From Phycisphaerales bacterium (lineage in GTDB: Bacteria; Planctomycetota; Phycisphaerae; Phycisphaerales; UBA1924), in the NCBI GenBank assembly GCA_020845755.1, contig JADLFE010000036.1, positions 39,672 to 103,671 of the forward strand: DNA of 64,000 nucleotides. Direction: 5' to 3'. This document shows positions 28,342 through 36,993 of the stretch, piece after piece. Every line of letters starts with the position of its first letter. Position 1 is the first letter of the stretch. The notes beneath the pieces are model-generated. The model was given only the letters and a program-made list of their open reading frames with translations. It did not search any database and had not been told where the DNA came from. A program made the translations under genes and the position numbers.

Positions 28342-30102
28342 TCACAGGTAGTCTTTGAGGCCCTCGATCAATTCACCGATGAAGGGCTCGAATCGCTTCC
28401 ATCGCCCGATCGAAGAATCGTACATGGGGCGGCGGACCTGGCTGACGCTCGCGGTGGCGACCGCGCGCTTGCCCTCGTAGAACTTCAGGCACGCCGGATC
28501 CCACTCGAGCCCGGTGGCCGAGATGAGCCGACGTGACTCGGACTCCGGCTCCGCGACGAGCTTCTCGTATTCCATCTCAACCAGCCGGTCGCCGAGCACA
28601 CTCTTCCAGTGGTCCATCACACGCCGGTACTCGCGGAAGTTCAGGACCAGAGAGTTCAGCGAGGTGGCGTAGCCATGCACCGCGCCCAAGGGCGTGGTGA
28701 AGCAGGACAGGCATGTGTCCAGCGGGTTGCGCGTGCTGTGGATGAGCGTGGCGTGGGGGAACATCAGGGCGATCGCCCCCAGGGCGAGATAATTGTGCGG
28801 CATCTTGTCGACGACGCGATCCTTGCCCGGCGCCAGTTGAGAGAGTCGATCCGAATACTCCGAGGCCAACTGGGTGAGGGCCTCGCGGGTCGCCTTCCGG
28901 AAGACGTCCGGGTAGGTCTCCGAGACGCCAAGGCGCGTTGGGAGAACGTGGATCAGGCGTCGGATATCCTCAAGTTCGCCTACCCCCGCCGCCCTTGAGT
29001 GGCTCGCGATGATCTGTTCGAGGAGCGTGGTGCCCGAGCGCGGCATTCCGACGATGAACACGGGCCGGTGATCCGCGCTGTCGGACCGCGGCATGGAGCG
29101 CATGGCCTCGGCGGAGAACGTCGCGATGAGTTGCGACATGCGGCGTTGATTGAGTTCGGCGTTGAACGTCGGAGGGTACAGCGACTTTCCGGCGCGGAAC
29201 GCCTCGAACGCGCCCGCGTAATCTCCCTGCGCTTCAAGGAGCGCCCCGAGCGCGAAGTGCAGGGCCAGGGTGTTGGCGGGGTTGTTCTGCGGGAGCGAGA
29301 GTTGTCGCCGAACCCGGTCGATCGCGCCCGCGCGCTTGTCGGGGCTGCCCGCGGTCAGCAGGCCGTAGTGTCCCACGAGCGGGTTGTTCATCACACCCGC
29401 ATCGAACGCACGCTCGAGGGTTTCGATGGCGCGGGCCTTGTCGCCCACGGCCTCGGCCGCCTGCGCCATCCCACCGATCGCCTCCGGCATCTTCGGCGCG
29501 CTGGCGAGCGCCTCCTCCATACACGCCATGGCCTCTTCCGAATGACCCGCGGCCAGCAGTGATAAGCCCAGGATGGTCAATTCGAGAGCGCCCCGGCGGA
29601 GCCCGACCGCGCGGCGGCCGACATCGATGCTCTCCAGATTCCGCCCCACATCGTGCAGGGTGGTCGCCAGAAACGCCTTGATATCCGGGTCGTTCGGCGC
29701 CAGCGAGTCCGCTCGTTCGATGTGCGACAGTGAATCGGGAACCCGCGCGAGCAGGCGCTCGCACCGGGCAAGTTCGTGCCACGCATGGGCGTTGTTGGGG
29801 GCGACCTGTGTCGCTCGCTTGGCGGCGCCGAGCGCCGGCTGCAACTGGCCCGCGCCCATCAACGCACGAGTCAGGTCGATAAGCACATCCACGCGGTCAG
29901 GTGTGACCCGCAGCGATTGCGCGAAAACCTCCGCCGCGTGGTGCGGGCGGTGCATGTCCATCAGCACCCTGCCCAGGGTCTGCCAGGCGACGGCATCCTT
30001 TGGCGCGGCGCGAACCGCCTGGCGGAGCATGTGTTCCGCGTCGAGGAGTTTTCCCGCGGTCGCGGCTTTCTTGGCATTGGCGATGAGATCGTTCGGGCGC
30101 AT
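28342..30102 (-). CDS. TPR-sulfotransferase paralogue 4 (first gene of array)
   Basis: 586 residues; TPRs about 5-300, then a sulfotransferase domain with FIVGMPRSGTTLLEQII (near 347) and HSTRNPLDTCLSCF, where Asn replaces the His found in the other three copies (RHP to RNP). The C-terminus is KFYEGKRAVATAS then DSSIGRWKRFEPFIG. GGGA sits 5 nt before the ATG, and no other gene precedes it on this strand for some distance, so the array promoter should lie just upstream, in or before the divergent DUF1294 gene region. The substrate is unknown. Confidence 0.9.
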   Translation of the reverse strand: MRPNDLIANAKKAATAGKLLDAEHMLRQAVRAAPKDAVAWQTLGRVLMDMHRPHHAAEVFAQSLRVTPDRVDVLIDLTRALMGAGQLQPALGAAKRATQVAPNNAHAWHELARCERLLARVPDSLSHIERADSLAPNDPDIKAFLATTLHDVGRNLESIDVGRRAVGLRRGALELTILGLSLLAAGHSEEAMACMEEALASAPKMPEAIGGMAQAAEAVGDKARAIETLERAFDAGVMNNPLVGHYGLLTAGSPDKRAGAIDRVRRQLSLPQNNPANTLALHFALGALLEAQGDYAGAFEAFRAGKSLYPPTFNAELNQRRMSQLIATFSAEAMRSMPRSDSADHRPVFIVGMPRSGTTLLEQIIASHSRAAGVGELEDIRRLIHVLPTRLGVSETYPDVFRKATREALTQLASEYSDRLSQLAPGKDRVVDKMPHNYLALGAIALMFPHATLIHSTRNPLDTCLSCFTTPLGAVHGYATSLNSLVLNFREYRRVMDHWKSVLGDRLVEMEYEKLVAEPESESRRLISATGLEWDPACLKFYEGKRAVATASVSQVRRPMYDSSIGRWKRFEPFIGELIEGLKDYL

Positions 30103-30253
30103 AGTGGTCCCATTCTATCGGCCCGCCATCGCACGACCGTCGTGTGGCGTGCCGAAAGCGGGGTTGGATGCGATTATCGGTACGCGCCTGGCGACGCCGA
30201 TGGGCCGCGTTGCTCCCGCCCGAGGAGACCCCGAGGGTGGGCGTGGTGCGGCG

Positions 30254-30544
30254 ATGGTCGCGGCGCGGTATCGTCAGCCCGTGGACTGGTACATGGGCGT
30301 TCTCATCATGATGGGGCTTGCGACGTTTGTCGTGTTCTGGCTTGACAAGCGCCGCGCGGTCCGGGGTGATCGACGCATCCCCGAGCGGACGCTCCACGCG
30401 CTCGAACTGCTCGGCGGGTGGGCGGGCGCGATCGCGGCGATGATGCTGGTGAGGCACAAGAACCGCAAGGCGAGTTACTGGATCGTGACCGCGATGATTG
30501 CCGCGGTGCACATGAGCGTCGCGGCGTGGATCGTGATTCGATGA
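30254..30544 (+). CDS. Small DUF1294 membrane protein
   Basis: A 96-residue membrane protein of the DUF1294 family. Recognisable features are WYMGVLIMMGLATFVVFWLDKRRA, here a first membrane helix followed by the conserved DKRRA, then RRIPERTLHALELLGGWAGA, MLVRHKNRK and a terminal hydrophobic helix. Function is unknown. ATG 30254 is chosen from several in-frame candidates (30200, 30293) because it gives the usual length; no clear ribosome-binding site decides it. It is divergent from the sulfotransferase array. Confidence 0.75.
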   Translation: MVAARYRQPVDWYMGVLIMMGLATFVVFWLDKRRAVRGDRRIPERTLHALELLGGWAGAIAAMMLVRHKNRKASYWIVTAMIAAVHMSVAAWIVIR

Positions 30545-30642
30545 GCGGACGCGAGGGCGCGCAGTTGCGTGCGGCAAGACGCAGAACAACCGACATCACG
30601 TGCTGGTGCGCCGCCCGCCGAGTGCGTGCCGCGACCGCGGCA

Positions 30643-31203
30643 TCACGCCGCAGGCCAGCGCCATGCGAAGATCGCGCCGGTGATCAGGCCGTAGACAAGC
30701 CCGTCGAACATGTTGGCGACGATGGTTTTCTTGTAGGCGCCGAACCAGATGCCGTGGGGCACATGGGCGAACGAGTACGAGAGCACGCCGACGGTCCCGA
30801 TCACCTGGAAGACCTTGGAGAACGTCGCGCCCTTGGGGAGCGCCTCGGCGGCGACGTAGGCGATGAGGAAACTCACGAGCAGGTTGAGGGCGAAACTCGC
30901 GAGCATGCGCGGGCCCATACTCGCCGGGTTGGACATGACCGTGACGAAGCCCACGGGTCCGTCCTTCCACATCGCCTTGGCCTCGGGCGTGTTGGCGTCT
31001 TTGTGGCAGGCGAAGTGCGGAAAGCCGTAGTTGCCTGGCTTCACTCCCAGTGTGCGCACGGTGTCGATGAACCGCTGTTCGTCGGGGAGGCTGATGAAAT
31101 CGCCCTTGTGCGTTGGGAGCACGGTCCAGGTGAGGAACGACGCGATCCATACGCCGGCGGCGGACAGCACGATGGGAAGCCAGAGCCACGAGAGCCAGTC
31201 CAT
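30643..31203 (-). CDS. Conserved integral membrane protein of unknown function
   Basis: 186 residues with an N-terminal membrane helix (LWLPIVLSAAGVWIASFLTW), a soluble stretch with LPTHKGDF, LPDEQRFIDTV and GPVGFVTV, and three further hydrophobic segments towards the C-terminus (SFALNLLVSFLIAYVA, VIGTVGVLSYSFA, MFDGLVYGLITGAIFAW). I recognise the overall pattern as a conserved uncharacterised bacterial family, but know no function for it. The start at 31203 has GGAG 8 nt upstream; the open frame continues further upstream without protein-like sequence. It is divergent from dapF with a 128-bp gap. Confidence 0.72.
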   Translation of the reverse strand: MDWLSWLWLPIVLSAAGVWIASFLTWTVLPTHKGDFISLPDEQRFIDTVRTLGVKPGNYGFPHFACHKDANTPEAKAMWKDGPVGFVTVMSNPASMGPRMLASFALNLLVSFLIAYVAAEALPKGATFSKVFQVIGTVGVLSYSFAHVPHGIWFGAYKKTIVANMFDGLVYGLITGAIFAWRWPAA

Positions 31204-31331
31204 GATGAGGTCTCCGTGATGGGGCGACAGGAACGTCGCCGTGCGGGGAGCCGAGTGCATATGTTGACGACGCACGAATCCGGCGTCAACCAGTGCCATC
31301 GCCATTGACGTGACGCCGGGGACGGAGGACC

Positions 31332-32285
31332 ATGTCCGCAATGCTGGAATTCGTGAAGTACCACGGCCTGGGGAACGACTTCGTGCTGGTTGATCGGCTC
31401 GACGCGCGGGGAACGCCGCCCGCGTGGGGGTCGCGCGCGCGCGCCTGGTGCGATCGGCGCACGGGGATCGGTGCCGACGGCGTTCTGGTCCTCGAGGCCG
31501 ACGCCCAGGTCGATGCCAGGCTCTCGATCTACAACAGCGACGGGAGCGACGGGGGGATGTGCGGCAACGGCATCCGGTGCGTGGCGCGGCACCTCTTCGA
31601 GCGTCGCCTGCGTCGCGGCGGTGTGTTGCGCATCCGCACGGGGCGCGGCGTGGTGACGGTCGAGCCGCGGATCGCGGGAGGCGCGTTTGTCGGCGCGACC
31701 GTGGACATGGGCGAGCCGATCCTCGAGGCCGATCGGGTTCCGGTGCGGGTCGATGGTGAGTCTCTGGGCGGGCGGTCGACGCCGTGGGACGGATTGGTGC
31801 GCGTGGCGATCCCGGGCGACGTGGCCGATGCGTGGAAGTCATGGAGCGGTGGGTCGGGCGGCGCGTCTGGAGGAGAGGGTGCGGGACTTGAGCCCGTCAT
31901 CCGCTGCGTCTCGATGGGAAATCCGCACGCGGTGCTGTTCTGCGAGCGGCCCGAGGCGGTGCCGCTCGAGATCGCCGGTCCGATGCTCGAGACGTACGAC
32001 CTCTTCCCCGCGCGGACCAATGTTCACTTTGTGCGGATCGATTCGACGGACTCCGCGACCATGCGCACATGGGAACGCGGCGCCGGAGCGACACTTGCCT
32101 GCGGCACGGGCGCGTGCGCGGTGCTGGTCGCCGCGGCAATCGAGGGAAAACTGAAGCGCGAGGCGGCGATCCGCGTGCCCGGTGGAGAATTGCAGATTCG
32201 CTGGGAGCAGCACCTCGGGCATGTCTTCATGACCGGCCCGGCGACGGAGGTCTATCGAGGAACGATCTCGATTGGCGAGGGGTGA
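31332..32285 (+). CDS. dapF: Diaminopimelate epimerase
   Basis: Converts LL- to meso-diaminopimelate for lysine and peptidoglycan synthesis. 317 residues. N-terminal YHGLGNDFVLVD, then GGMCGNGIRC with catalytic Cys77, and near the C-terminus LACGTGAC with the second catalytic Cys257, the two-base thiol pair of this PLP-independent racemase. A Gly/Ser/Glu-rich insertion (about 170-190) is unusual for the family. GGAGG lies only 3 nt before ATG 31332, so ATG 31341 is a possible alternative start. Its stop codon directly abuts the stop codon of the convergent transporter gene. The presence of dapF fits peptidoglycan in this organism. Confidence 0.96.
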   Translation: MSAMLEFVKYHGLGNDFVLVDRLDARGTPPAWGSRARAWCDRRTGIGADGVLVLEADAQVDARLSIYNSDGSDGGMCGNGIRCVARHLFERRLRRGGVLRIRTGRGVVTVEPRIAGGAFVGATVDMGEPILEADRVPVRVDGESLGGRSTPWDGLVRVAIPGDVADAWKSWSGGSGGASGGEGAGLEPVIRCVSMGNPHAVLFCERPEAVPLEIAGPMLETYDLFPARTNVHFVRIDSTDSATMRTWERGAGATLACGTGACAVLVAAAIEGKLKREAAIRVPGGELQIRWEQHLGHVFMTGPATEVYRGTISIGEG

Positions 32286-33068
32286 TCAGTTGGCCGGGAG
32301 CGGCGTCATGCCGAACCAGCCGCGCAGGATGCGATGCCCGAGGTAGATGATCGGCGTGATGCCGATGGCAATGACGAACTTGAGCGTGTAGCCCGTGGCG
32401 GCGGTCTTGATGATCTCGCCGAAGGGCATGGGTGTGCCGCTGTCGGGGATGAGCACGCGTCCCAGGCCGAACGCGAGGTATGTGACGACAAACGAATCGA
32501 TGATCTGGCTGATGACGGTGGAGCCCGTGGCGCGGAGCCAGATGAAGCGGCCCATGGTGATGCGTTTGAACAGGCCGAAGACCGCGATGTCGCAGAAGTT
32601 CCCGACGAGATAGGCCATGAGCGAGGCGATGTACATCACCTTGGCGCTCCCGAAGATCGAATCGAACGCGGCCTGGGTGATGTTGAACGGGACATCCCAC
32701 GCCGGCATCGCCTGCGCGATGTTGACGACCGCGAACACGATCATCGCCATCGCAAATCCGATCCACACGACGCGCCGGGCGGCCTTCTTGCCGTAGTAAT
32801 CGTTCAGCAGATCGGTGATGAGGAAGGTAACAGGAAAGGTCAGCATGCCGCAGGTGTGCGTGACCGAGTCGTAGGTGACGCTGGAGAACGGCATGGTGAA
32901 CGAGAAGTTCCCCGGGAATGGGATTCGGAAGAGCTTGACTCCCACGATGTCCGCGATGAGCAGGCACGCCAGCGAGAACGATGAGAGCCACAGGTACACC
33001 TTCTGCGGCGTGGAAAACTCGTAGGCGGCGCGGGAGTGATCGGGCATGGCGGCATCGGCGTCGGACAT
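32286..33068 (-). CDS. yhhQ: YhhQ-family queuosine precursor transporter
   Basis: A 260-residue inner-membrane protein with about six hydrophobic helices. Family signs: SLACLLIADIVGVKLF, TFPVTFLITDLLNDYYGKKAARR and MAYLVGNFCDIAVF, with FIWLRATGSTVISQIIDSFVV typical of the VUT/YhhQ group. YhhQ proteins take up queuosine precursors (preQ0 or preQ1) for tRNA modification. GGAG lies 5 nt before the ATG. No queC/D/E/F or tgt gene is in the window, and I saw no convincing preQ1 riboswitch in the 172 bp upstream. Substrate preference cannot be read from sequence. Confidence 0.9.
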   Translation of the reverse strand: MSDADAAMPDHSRAAYEFSTPQKVYLWLSSFSLACLLIADIVGVKLFRIPFPGNFSFTMPFSSVTYDSVTHTCGMLTFPVTFLITDLLNDYYGKKAARRVVWIGFAMAMIVFAVVNIAQAMPAWDVPFNITQAAFDSIFGSAKVMYIASLMAYLVGNFCDIAVFGLFKRITMGRFIWLRATGSTVISQIIDSFVVTYLAFGLGRVLIPDSGTPMPFGEIIKTAATGYTLKFVIAIGITPIIYLGHRILRGWFGMTPLPAN

Positions 33069-33240
33069 AACGGCTCCAGCGTTGGGCGGCGCGGCAGGCG
33101 GAGATTCAGCGGCATCGGAATGTGTCTTGCGGTTCGCCGCCCGACAGAATACGGATGTCCGGTCTTGGCCGCGTGCTCAAGTTGTGGCATACTGATCACC
33201 CTGACCACGCGCACGCCACGCTGATTCTCGGGAGTTTTTT

Positions 33241-33828
33241 ATGCGGAATGACACGCGATTCGGTTCGACTGCTCGCCTTTGTCTGCTGGGTTCGGTGCTT
33301 GTGTTTTCAGCGTTGCCCGGCTGCGCATCGAGCGGCTCGCACGCCGCCAAGCCAGAGCCAGCAACCAGCGAGGCCAAGGACGGGCATGCGCCCGCGGGGC
33401 CTTCGGCGCTCGACCCGATCAAGGCGCTGGCCGGGACGTGGGAGTGCGACTTTGACGGCGACGGCAAGGCGGACTGCACCGCGATCTACAAGGTCTCGGC
33501 CAACGGCTACACGGTGACGGAGAACCTCTTTGTCGGCACGCCCAACGAGATGGTGACCGCCTTCCACATGGACGGGACGTCGGTGATGGCGACCCACTAC
33601 TGCGCCGCGGGGAATCAGCCGCGGATGCGCGATGCGCACCCGGGCAAGAACTCCTTCATGTTCGACTTCGTCGACGCGACGAACCTGAAATCGCCCAACG
33701 ACGCGCACATGCACTCGCTGAAGATGGAGATCATCGACACGGACCACTTCGTGAACACGTGGACGAACTACGAGAACGGGAAGCCCGGCGCGTCCATTGC
33801 GTTCAAGATGAACCGTCGCCGCCCGTAG
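33241..33828 (+). CDS. Predicted lipoprotein of unknown function
   Basis: 195 residues. A signal peptide ends in the lipobox LPGC28, followed by an Ala/Glu/Pro linker. The mature part (about 55-195) starts LAGTWECDFDGDGKADC and contains alternating beta-like segments (YTVTENLFVG, MVTAFHMDG, MHSLKMEIID, HFVNTWTNYENGK), suggesting a beta-barrel lipocalin-like fold of the DUF1579 kind. DFDGDGKADC resembles a Ca-binding loop. GGGAG 6 nt upstream supports the ATG. No specific function can be given. Confidence 0.75.
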   Translation: MRNDTRFGSTARLCLLGSVLVFSALPGCASSGSHAAKPEPATSEAKDGHAPAGPSALDPIKALAGTWECDFDGDGKADCTAIYKVSANGYTVTENLFVGTPNEMVTAFHMDGTSVMATHYCAAGNQPRMRDAHPGKNSFMFDFVDATNLKSPNDAHMHSLKMEIIDTDHFVNTWTNYENGKPGASIAFKMNRRRP

Positions 33829-33895
33829 TTCCGGGCTCCGCCGCGGTGATTCCGGCATGGGCAACCGGGGTGCAAACGCGGCGGTATCATGCATC

Positions 33896-35335
33896 ATGCA
33901 CGCACACCGCCGCGGGATCAGCACGTTCAAGGCGCTCCTGATCGTCTTGGGCATCTTCCTCCTGGGATTCTGCGCCTGGTCGGGCTGGCTGGTGCACTGG
34001 GCGCTCAACGCCACGCCCGCCATCAGCATCGATTACGGGCAGAAGTTGAACGAATTGGCGCTGACGCGTCAGGACGGCACGGCAAAGAATGAGTACGACA
34101 CGCTGATGCGTCTGGGGTCGACGCTCCGCCAGATCGAGGACGAGTTCCAGCAGAAGTACGGTCGGGCCTCGGATGCGCCGCCGGATTGGGATGCTGGCTT
34201 AGCGTTCCCGGTCGATCTGGGAGCGGTCGAGGCCGCCGCGGCGTCGCCCAAGGCCAAGGCGATCGCGTTGGAGTATCTGGAGCGGGTGAAGTCGTCGACG
34301 GTCCCCGCGGACATCAGGACGGTGGCGGAGGCGGGCTTGATTCTCCGTCCCCCGGTGTCCGGGGCGTTGATCAATCTCCTTATCCCGGAGTTGGGCGACA
34401 GTCGGAAGGCGGCCCGGTACTCCCGCGCGCGGTGTGTGCTTGCAGCGGAGGCGGGTGATTGGGACGCCGTGACGCGGGCGATCGCCGATATTCGCGGGCT
34501 GTCGCGTGCGGCAAACCGCGACCCGCTGCTCATCGGCTATCTGGTCGGGATCGCGATCGACGCGCAGGCGGCGGACCTGGCGCGCGAACTTCTCGTGAAG
34601 CACGACGTGCCGCCCGCGGCGTTGGATCGCCTCGCGGAAGTGTTCAACGAGGACGCGACGCGCCGCCCGGTGAGCGATTCATTCGACGCCGAGAAGATCT
34701 TCTTCCTCGATATGTGCCAGCGGTCGCACGACGCCTCGGGCCGGTTCATCCCGTCTGCGGCGGGCGGCCTGGCGGGCACGGGCGGGCCGGGCGCGGGTTC
34801 GCCACCGATCGCGAATGTGCTGGCCATCGCGATGCCCTCGCGGGCACAGACCGAGGAGATGGGCCTGAGGGTGTACGAGCGGATGAAGGAACTGAGCCTT
34901 CGCCCACGCGGCGAACGTCGCGGCAGCACCGATGACTACCTCGGCATCGAGGTGCCCCAGCGGTACATCATCGTGCAATTGATGATCCCTGCGGTGGGAA
35001 AGGCGATCGGCGCCGGCGACCAGGGGCTCCAGCAACAGCGAGCGACGCGCGTGATGGTGGCGCTCGAGCGTTACCGCGCGGCGCGTGGCGCGTACCCGGA
35101 GGATCTTCGCTCGCTCGTGCCCGCGTACCTCGATGGCGTGCCCGCCGATCCCTACTCGGACCTCGGGTTCCTGTACAAGCGAGGCGAGACGCCCGAGCGG
35201 CGCGCGACGTACACCCTGTATTCCGTGGGAGATGACAACCAGGACAACGCCGGAGCCCGGGCCAGATCCGAGTACGACGCGCTGCGCGTCGAGGGAAAGG
35301 GAACGGACATGGTCTTCATGCCCGTGACAAAGTAG
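33896..35335 (+). CDS. Membrane-anchored protein of unknown function with GspG-like C-terminus
   Basis: 479 residues from ATG 33896 (an earlier ATG at 33857 would add 13 residues). A single N-terminal membrane helix (ALLIVLGIFLLGFCAWSGWLV) anchors a mostly helical extracytoplasmic part. The last ~100 residues contain ATRVMVALERYRAARGAYPE, LRSLVPAYLDGVPADPY and YTLYSVGDDNQDNAG, the pattern seen at the C-terminal end of GspG-type pseudopilins, though here without an N-terminal prepilin motif. The function is unknown. It is followed after 34 bp by the acetolactate-decarboxylase-like lipoprotein gene. Confidence 0.7.
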   Translation: MHAHRRGISTFKALLIVLGIFLLGFCAWSGWLVHWALNATPAISIDYGQKLNELALTRQDGTAKNEYDTLMRLGSTLRQIEDEFQQKYGRASDAPPDWDAGLAFPVDLGAVEAAAASPKAKAIALEYLERVKSSTVPADIRTVAEAGLILRPPVSGALINLLIPELGDSRKAARYSRARCVLAAEAGDWDAVTRAIADIRGLSRAANRDPLLIGYLVGIAIDAQAADLARELLVKHDVPPAALDRLAEVFNEDATRRPVSDSFDAEKIFFLDMCQRSHDASGRFIPSAAGGLAGTGGPGAGSPPIANVLAIAMPSRAQTEEMGLRVYERMKELSLRPRGERRGSTDDYLGIEVPQRYIIVQLMIPAVGKAIGAGDQGLQQQRATRVMVALERYRAARGAYPEDLRSLVPAYLDGVPADPYSDLGFLYKRGETPERRATYTLYSVGDDNQDNAGARARSEYDALRVEGKGTDMVFMPVTK

Positions 35336-35369
35336 CCCGGAGTACCGCCCGAAATTCGGAGGACCATGC

Positions 35370-36122
35370 TTGGATAAGCGTGTGATCGTGTGCCTCGCGA
35401 TCGTCGAGGCGGTCGTGTGCTTGGGAGGCTGCGGCGGGACGCGCGCGGTGGAGAATCGCGACGGCATCGTGTCGTGGGCGGGCGAGCAGCGTGCGGCGAT
35501 TCATGAGGGCGACATCGGCGCGAAAGTCCGAGTGTCGGAGATCAGACAGGGCGGCACGCTCTGGGCCCTCGGGCCTTTGGAACAACTCAAGGGCGAGATC
35601 ACGGTGTTCGATGGCGTGGCGACGGTCACCGAAGTCATCGGCGGCGAATTCAGGGCGCGATCGGGGGACGATGCCGGGGCGGCGTTCCTGGTGTGGGCCC
35701 ACTCGGGCGATTGGCGGGCGATCGAGATGCCCTCGTCGGTGCGCACACTCTCGGATGTGGAAGCGTTCATCGCCACGGCGGCTGGCGAGGCGGGTCTGGA
35801 TGTGTCTCGCCCGATCGTGTTTCGCATCACGGGCGAGGTCGAAGTGTTGAAGTACCACGTCCTGAACCGCAAGGCCGGGAGTCCGACGACGATGGAGGCG
35901 CACGAACATTCGAAGGTTCACAGCGCTCTTGATCGGCGGCGCGTTCGGCTGGTGGGCTTCTATTCAACACGGCATCACGGCGTGTTTACGCCCGGCACGA
36001 GTAACGTGCATATTCACTTTGTGACGGAGGACGGGCGATCCGCGGTGCACGTGGAGGATTTCGTGCTCGCGGGCGGGGTGGAGGCCGCGGTGATGGGATC
36101 GCCGGTTGCAGTGAGCAGGTGA
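35370..36122 (+). CDS. Acetolactate decarboxylase-like lipoprotein
   Basis: 250 residues. The sequence from residue ~60 follows the alpha-acetolactate decarboxylase family: LKGEITVFDG, a PIVFRITGEVEVLKYHVLN segment (cited as PIVFRITGEVEV), and LVGFYSTRHHGVFTPGTSN. The metal site is intact by spacing: His214, His216 and His227 reproduce the +2/+11 intervals of the zinc ligands His194, His196 and His207 known in Brevibacillus enzyme. Unlike the classical cytoplasmic or secreted enzyme, it has a lipobox LGGC21, so it should be lipid-anchored outside the cytoplasm. The start is a TTG at 35370, with GGAGG 7 nt upstream; the nearby ATG at 35366 is immediately closed by TAA. Whether it decarboxylates acetolactate is uncertain. 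Confidence 0.78.
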   Translation: MDKRVIVCLAIVEAVVCLGGCGGTRAVENRDGIVSWAGEQRAAIHEGDIGAKVRVSEIRQGGTLWALGPLEQLKGEITVFDGVATVTEVIGGEFRARSGDDAGAAFLVWAHSGDWRAIEMPSSVRTLSDVEAFIATAAGEAGLDVSRPIVFRITGEVEVLKYHVLNRKAGSPTTMEAHEHSKVHSALDRRRVRLVGFYSTRHHGVFTPGTSNVHIHFVTEDGRSAVHVEDFVLAGGVEAAVMGSPVAVSR

Positions 36123-36139
36123 GCCCGAGGTGCATGCCG

Positions 36140-36970
36140 TCACGGCGCGTTGTCGCTCTCGAGTGGCGCGAGAAAGCGGACGCCAACCAGCACGGCGAGC
36201 GAGATGGCGATGAGGATGGTGGAGAGCACCAGGGCGCGGTCGAGGCTCTGTTCAAAGCCAAGGTAGACGGCCAGGGGCATGGTCTGCGTGCGCCCCGGGA
36301 GATTGCCGGCGAAGATGATGGTGGCGCCGAACTCGCCGATGGCGCGGCTCCAGCACATGGCAGCGCCGGCGCCCAGCGAGCGGGCGGCGGTGGGCGCGAG
36401 CACGCGGCGCACCAGCCCCCAGCCGGTGGCGCCGTCGATGGTGGCGGCCTCGCGGAGGTCGGCGCCGACGGAGGCAAAGCCCGCGCGGGCGGCGCGGATG
36501 AAGTAGGGCGAGGCGACGAAGACCTGGGCGATGACGACGGCGGCGGGGCTGAACGCAAGATCGAGGCCGAGCGCGTGGAGCCACGCGCCGATGGGACCAT
36601 TGCGCCCGAGCGCCAGGAGCAGCGCGACGCCGGCGACCGAGGGCGGGAGAACGGTGGGGAGATCAACGATCGCCTCGGCGAGCGCGGCGACGCGGGAGCC
36701 CGTGTGGGCGAGCCAGTAGGCCAGGGGCGTGCCGAGCGTGATGGTGACGAGGAGCGCGGCGGTGCTGGAGAGGAGGCTGAGGAGGATCGCGCTGCGGGTC
36801 TCGGGCGCGGTGAGCTCGGCGAGGAAGGCGCTGGGCGATGAGCGGGCGACCAGGAGCGCGATCGGCACGAGGAGAAGAAGGAAGAGCGGGAGCGAGAGGA
36901 TGGCGGGCACGACGGAGGTGCGTCGAGCGGTGCGATGAAGTTTCGTCGGGGTGGTCGGCGGGATGCTCAA
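36140..36970 (-). CDS. modB: Molybdate ABC transporter permease
   Basis: Inner-membrane subunit of the molybdate importer, about 276 residues from a TTG at 36970. Helices are plain from residue ~22 on, and the EAA loop EAATIDGATGWGLVRRVLAP for contact with the ATPase is present. GEFGATIIFAGNLPGRTQTMPLAVY is the ModB/CysT family signature region (cited in part as GEFGATIIFAGN). Start uncertain: TTG 36970 has no ribosome-binding site, and GTG 36910 would give 256 residues, closer to the usual 225-260. It follows modA after 23 bp. No modC ATPase is present nearby. Confidence 0.88.
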   Translation of the reverse strand: MSIPPTTPTKLHRTARRTSVVPAILSLPLFLLLLVPIALLVARSSPSAFLAELTAPETRSAILLSLLSSTAALLVTITLGTPLAYWLAHTGSRVAALAEAIVDLPTVLPPSVAGVALLLALGRNGPIGAWLHALGLDLAFSPAAVVIAQVFVASPYFIRAARAGFASVGADLREAATIDGATGWGLVRRVLAPTAARSLGAGAAMCWSRAIGEFGATIIFAGNLPGRTQTMPLAVYLGFEQSLDRALVLSTILIAISLAVLVGVRFLAPLESDNAP

Positions 36971-36993
36971 GTGGGGCGGGGTTTGAGGCGGGG

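Noticed and set aside
29573..30253. Long N-terminal extension of the DUF1294 frame
   Set aside because: Overlaps the sulfotransferase gene in antisense and is not protein-like; DUF1294 proteins are short.
33069..33240. Possible preQ1 riboswitch upstream of yhhQ
   Set aside because: I found no H-type pseudoknot pattern with the conserved A-rich tail; the region is mainly GC-rich leader of two divergent genes.
36119..36841. 240-codon plus-strand frame opposite modB
   Set aside because: Composition dominated by Gly, Glu, Ala and Asp repeats; the opposite strand shows clear ModB helices and EAA loop.
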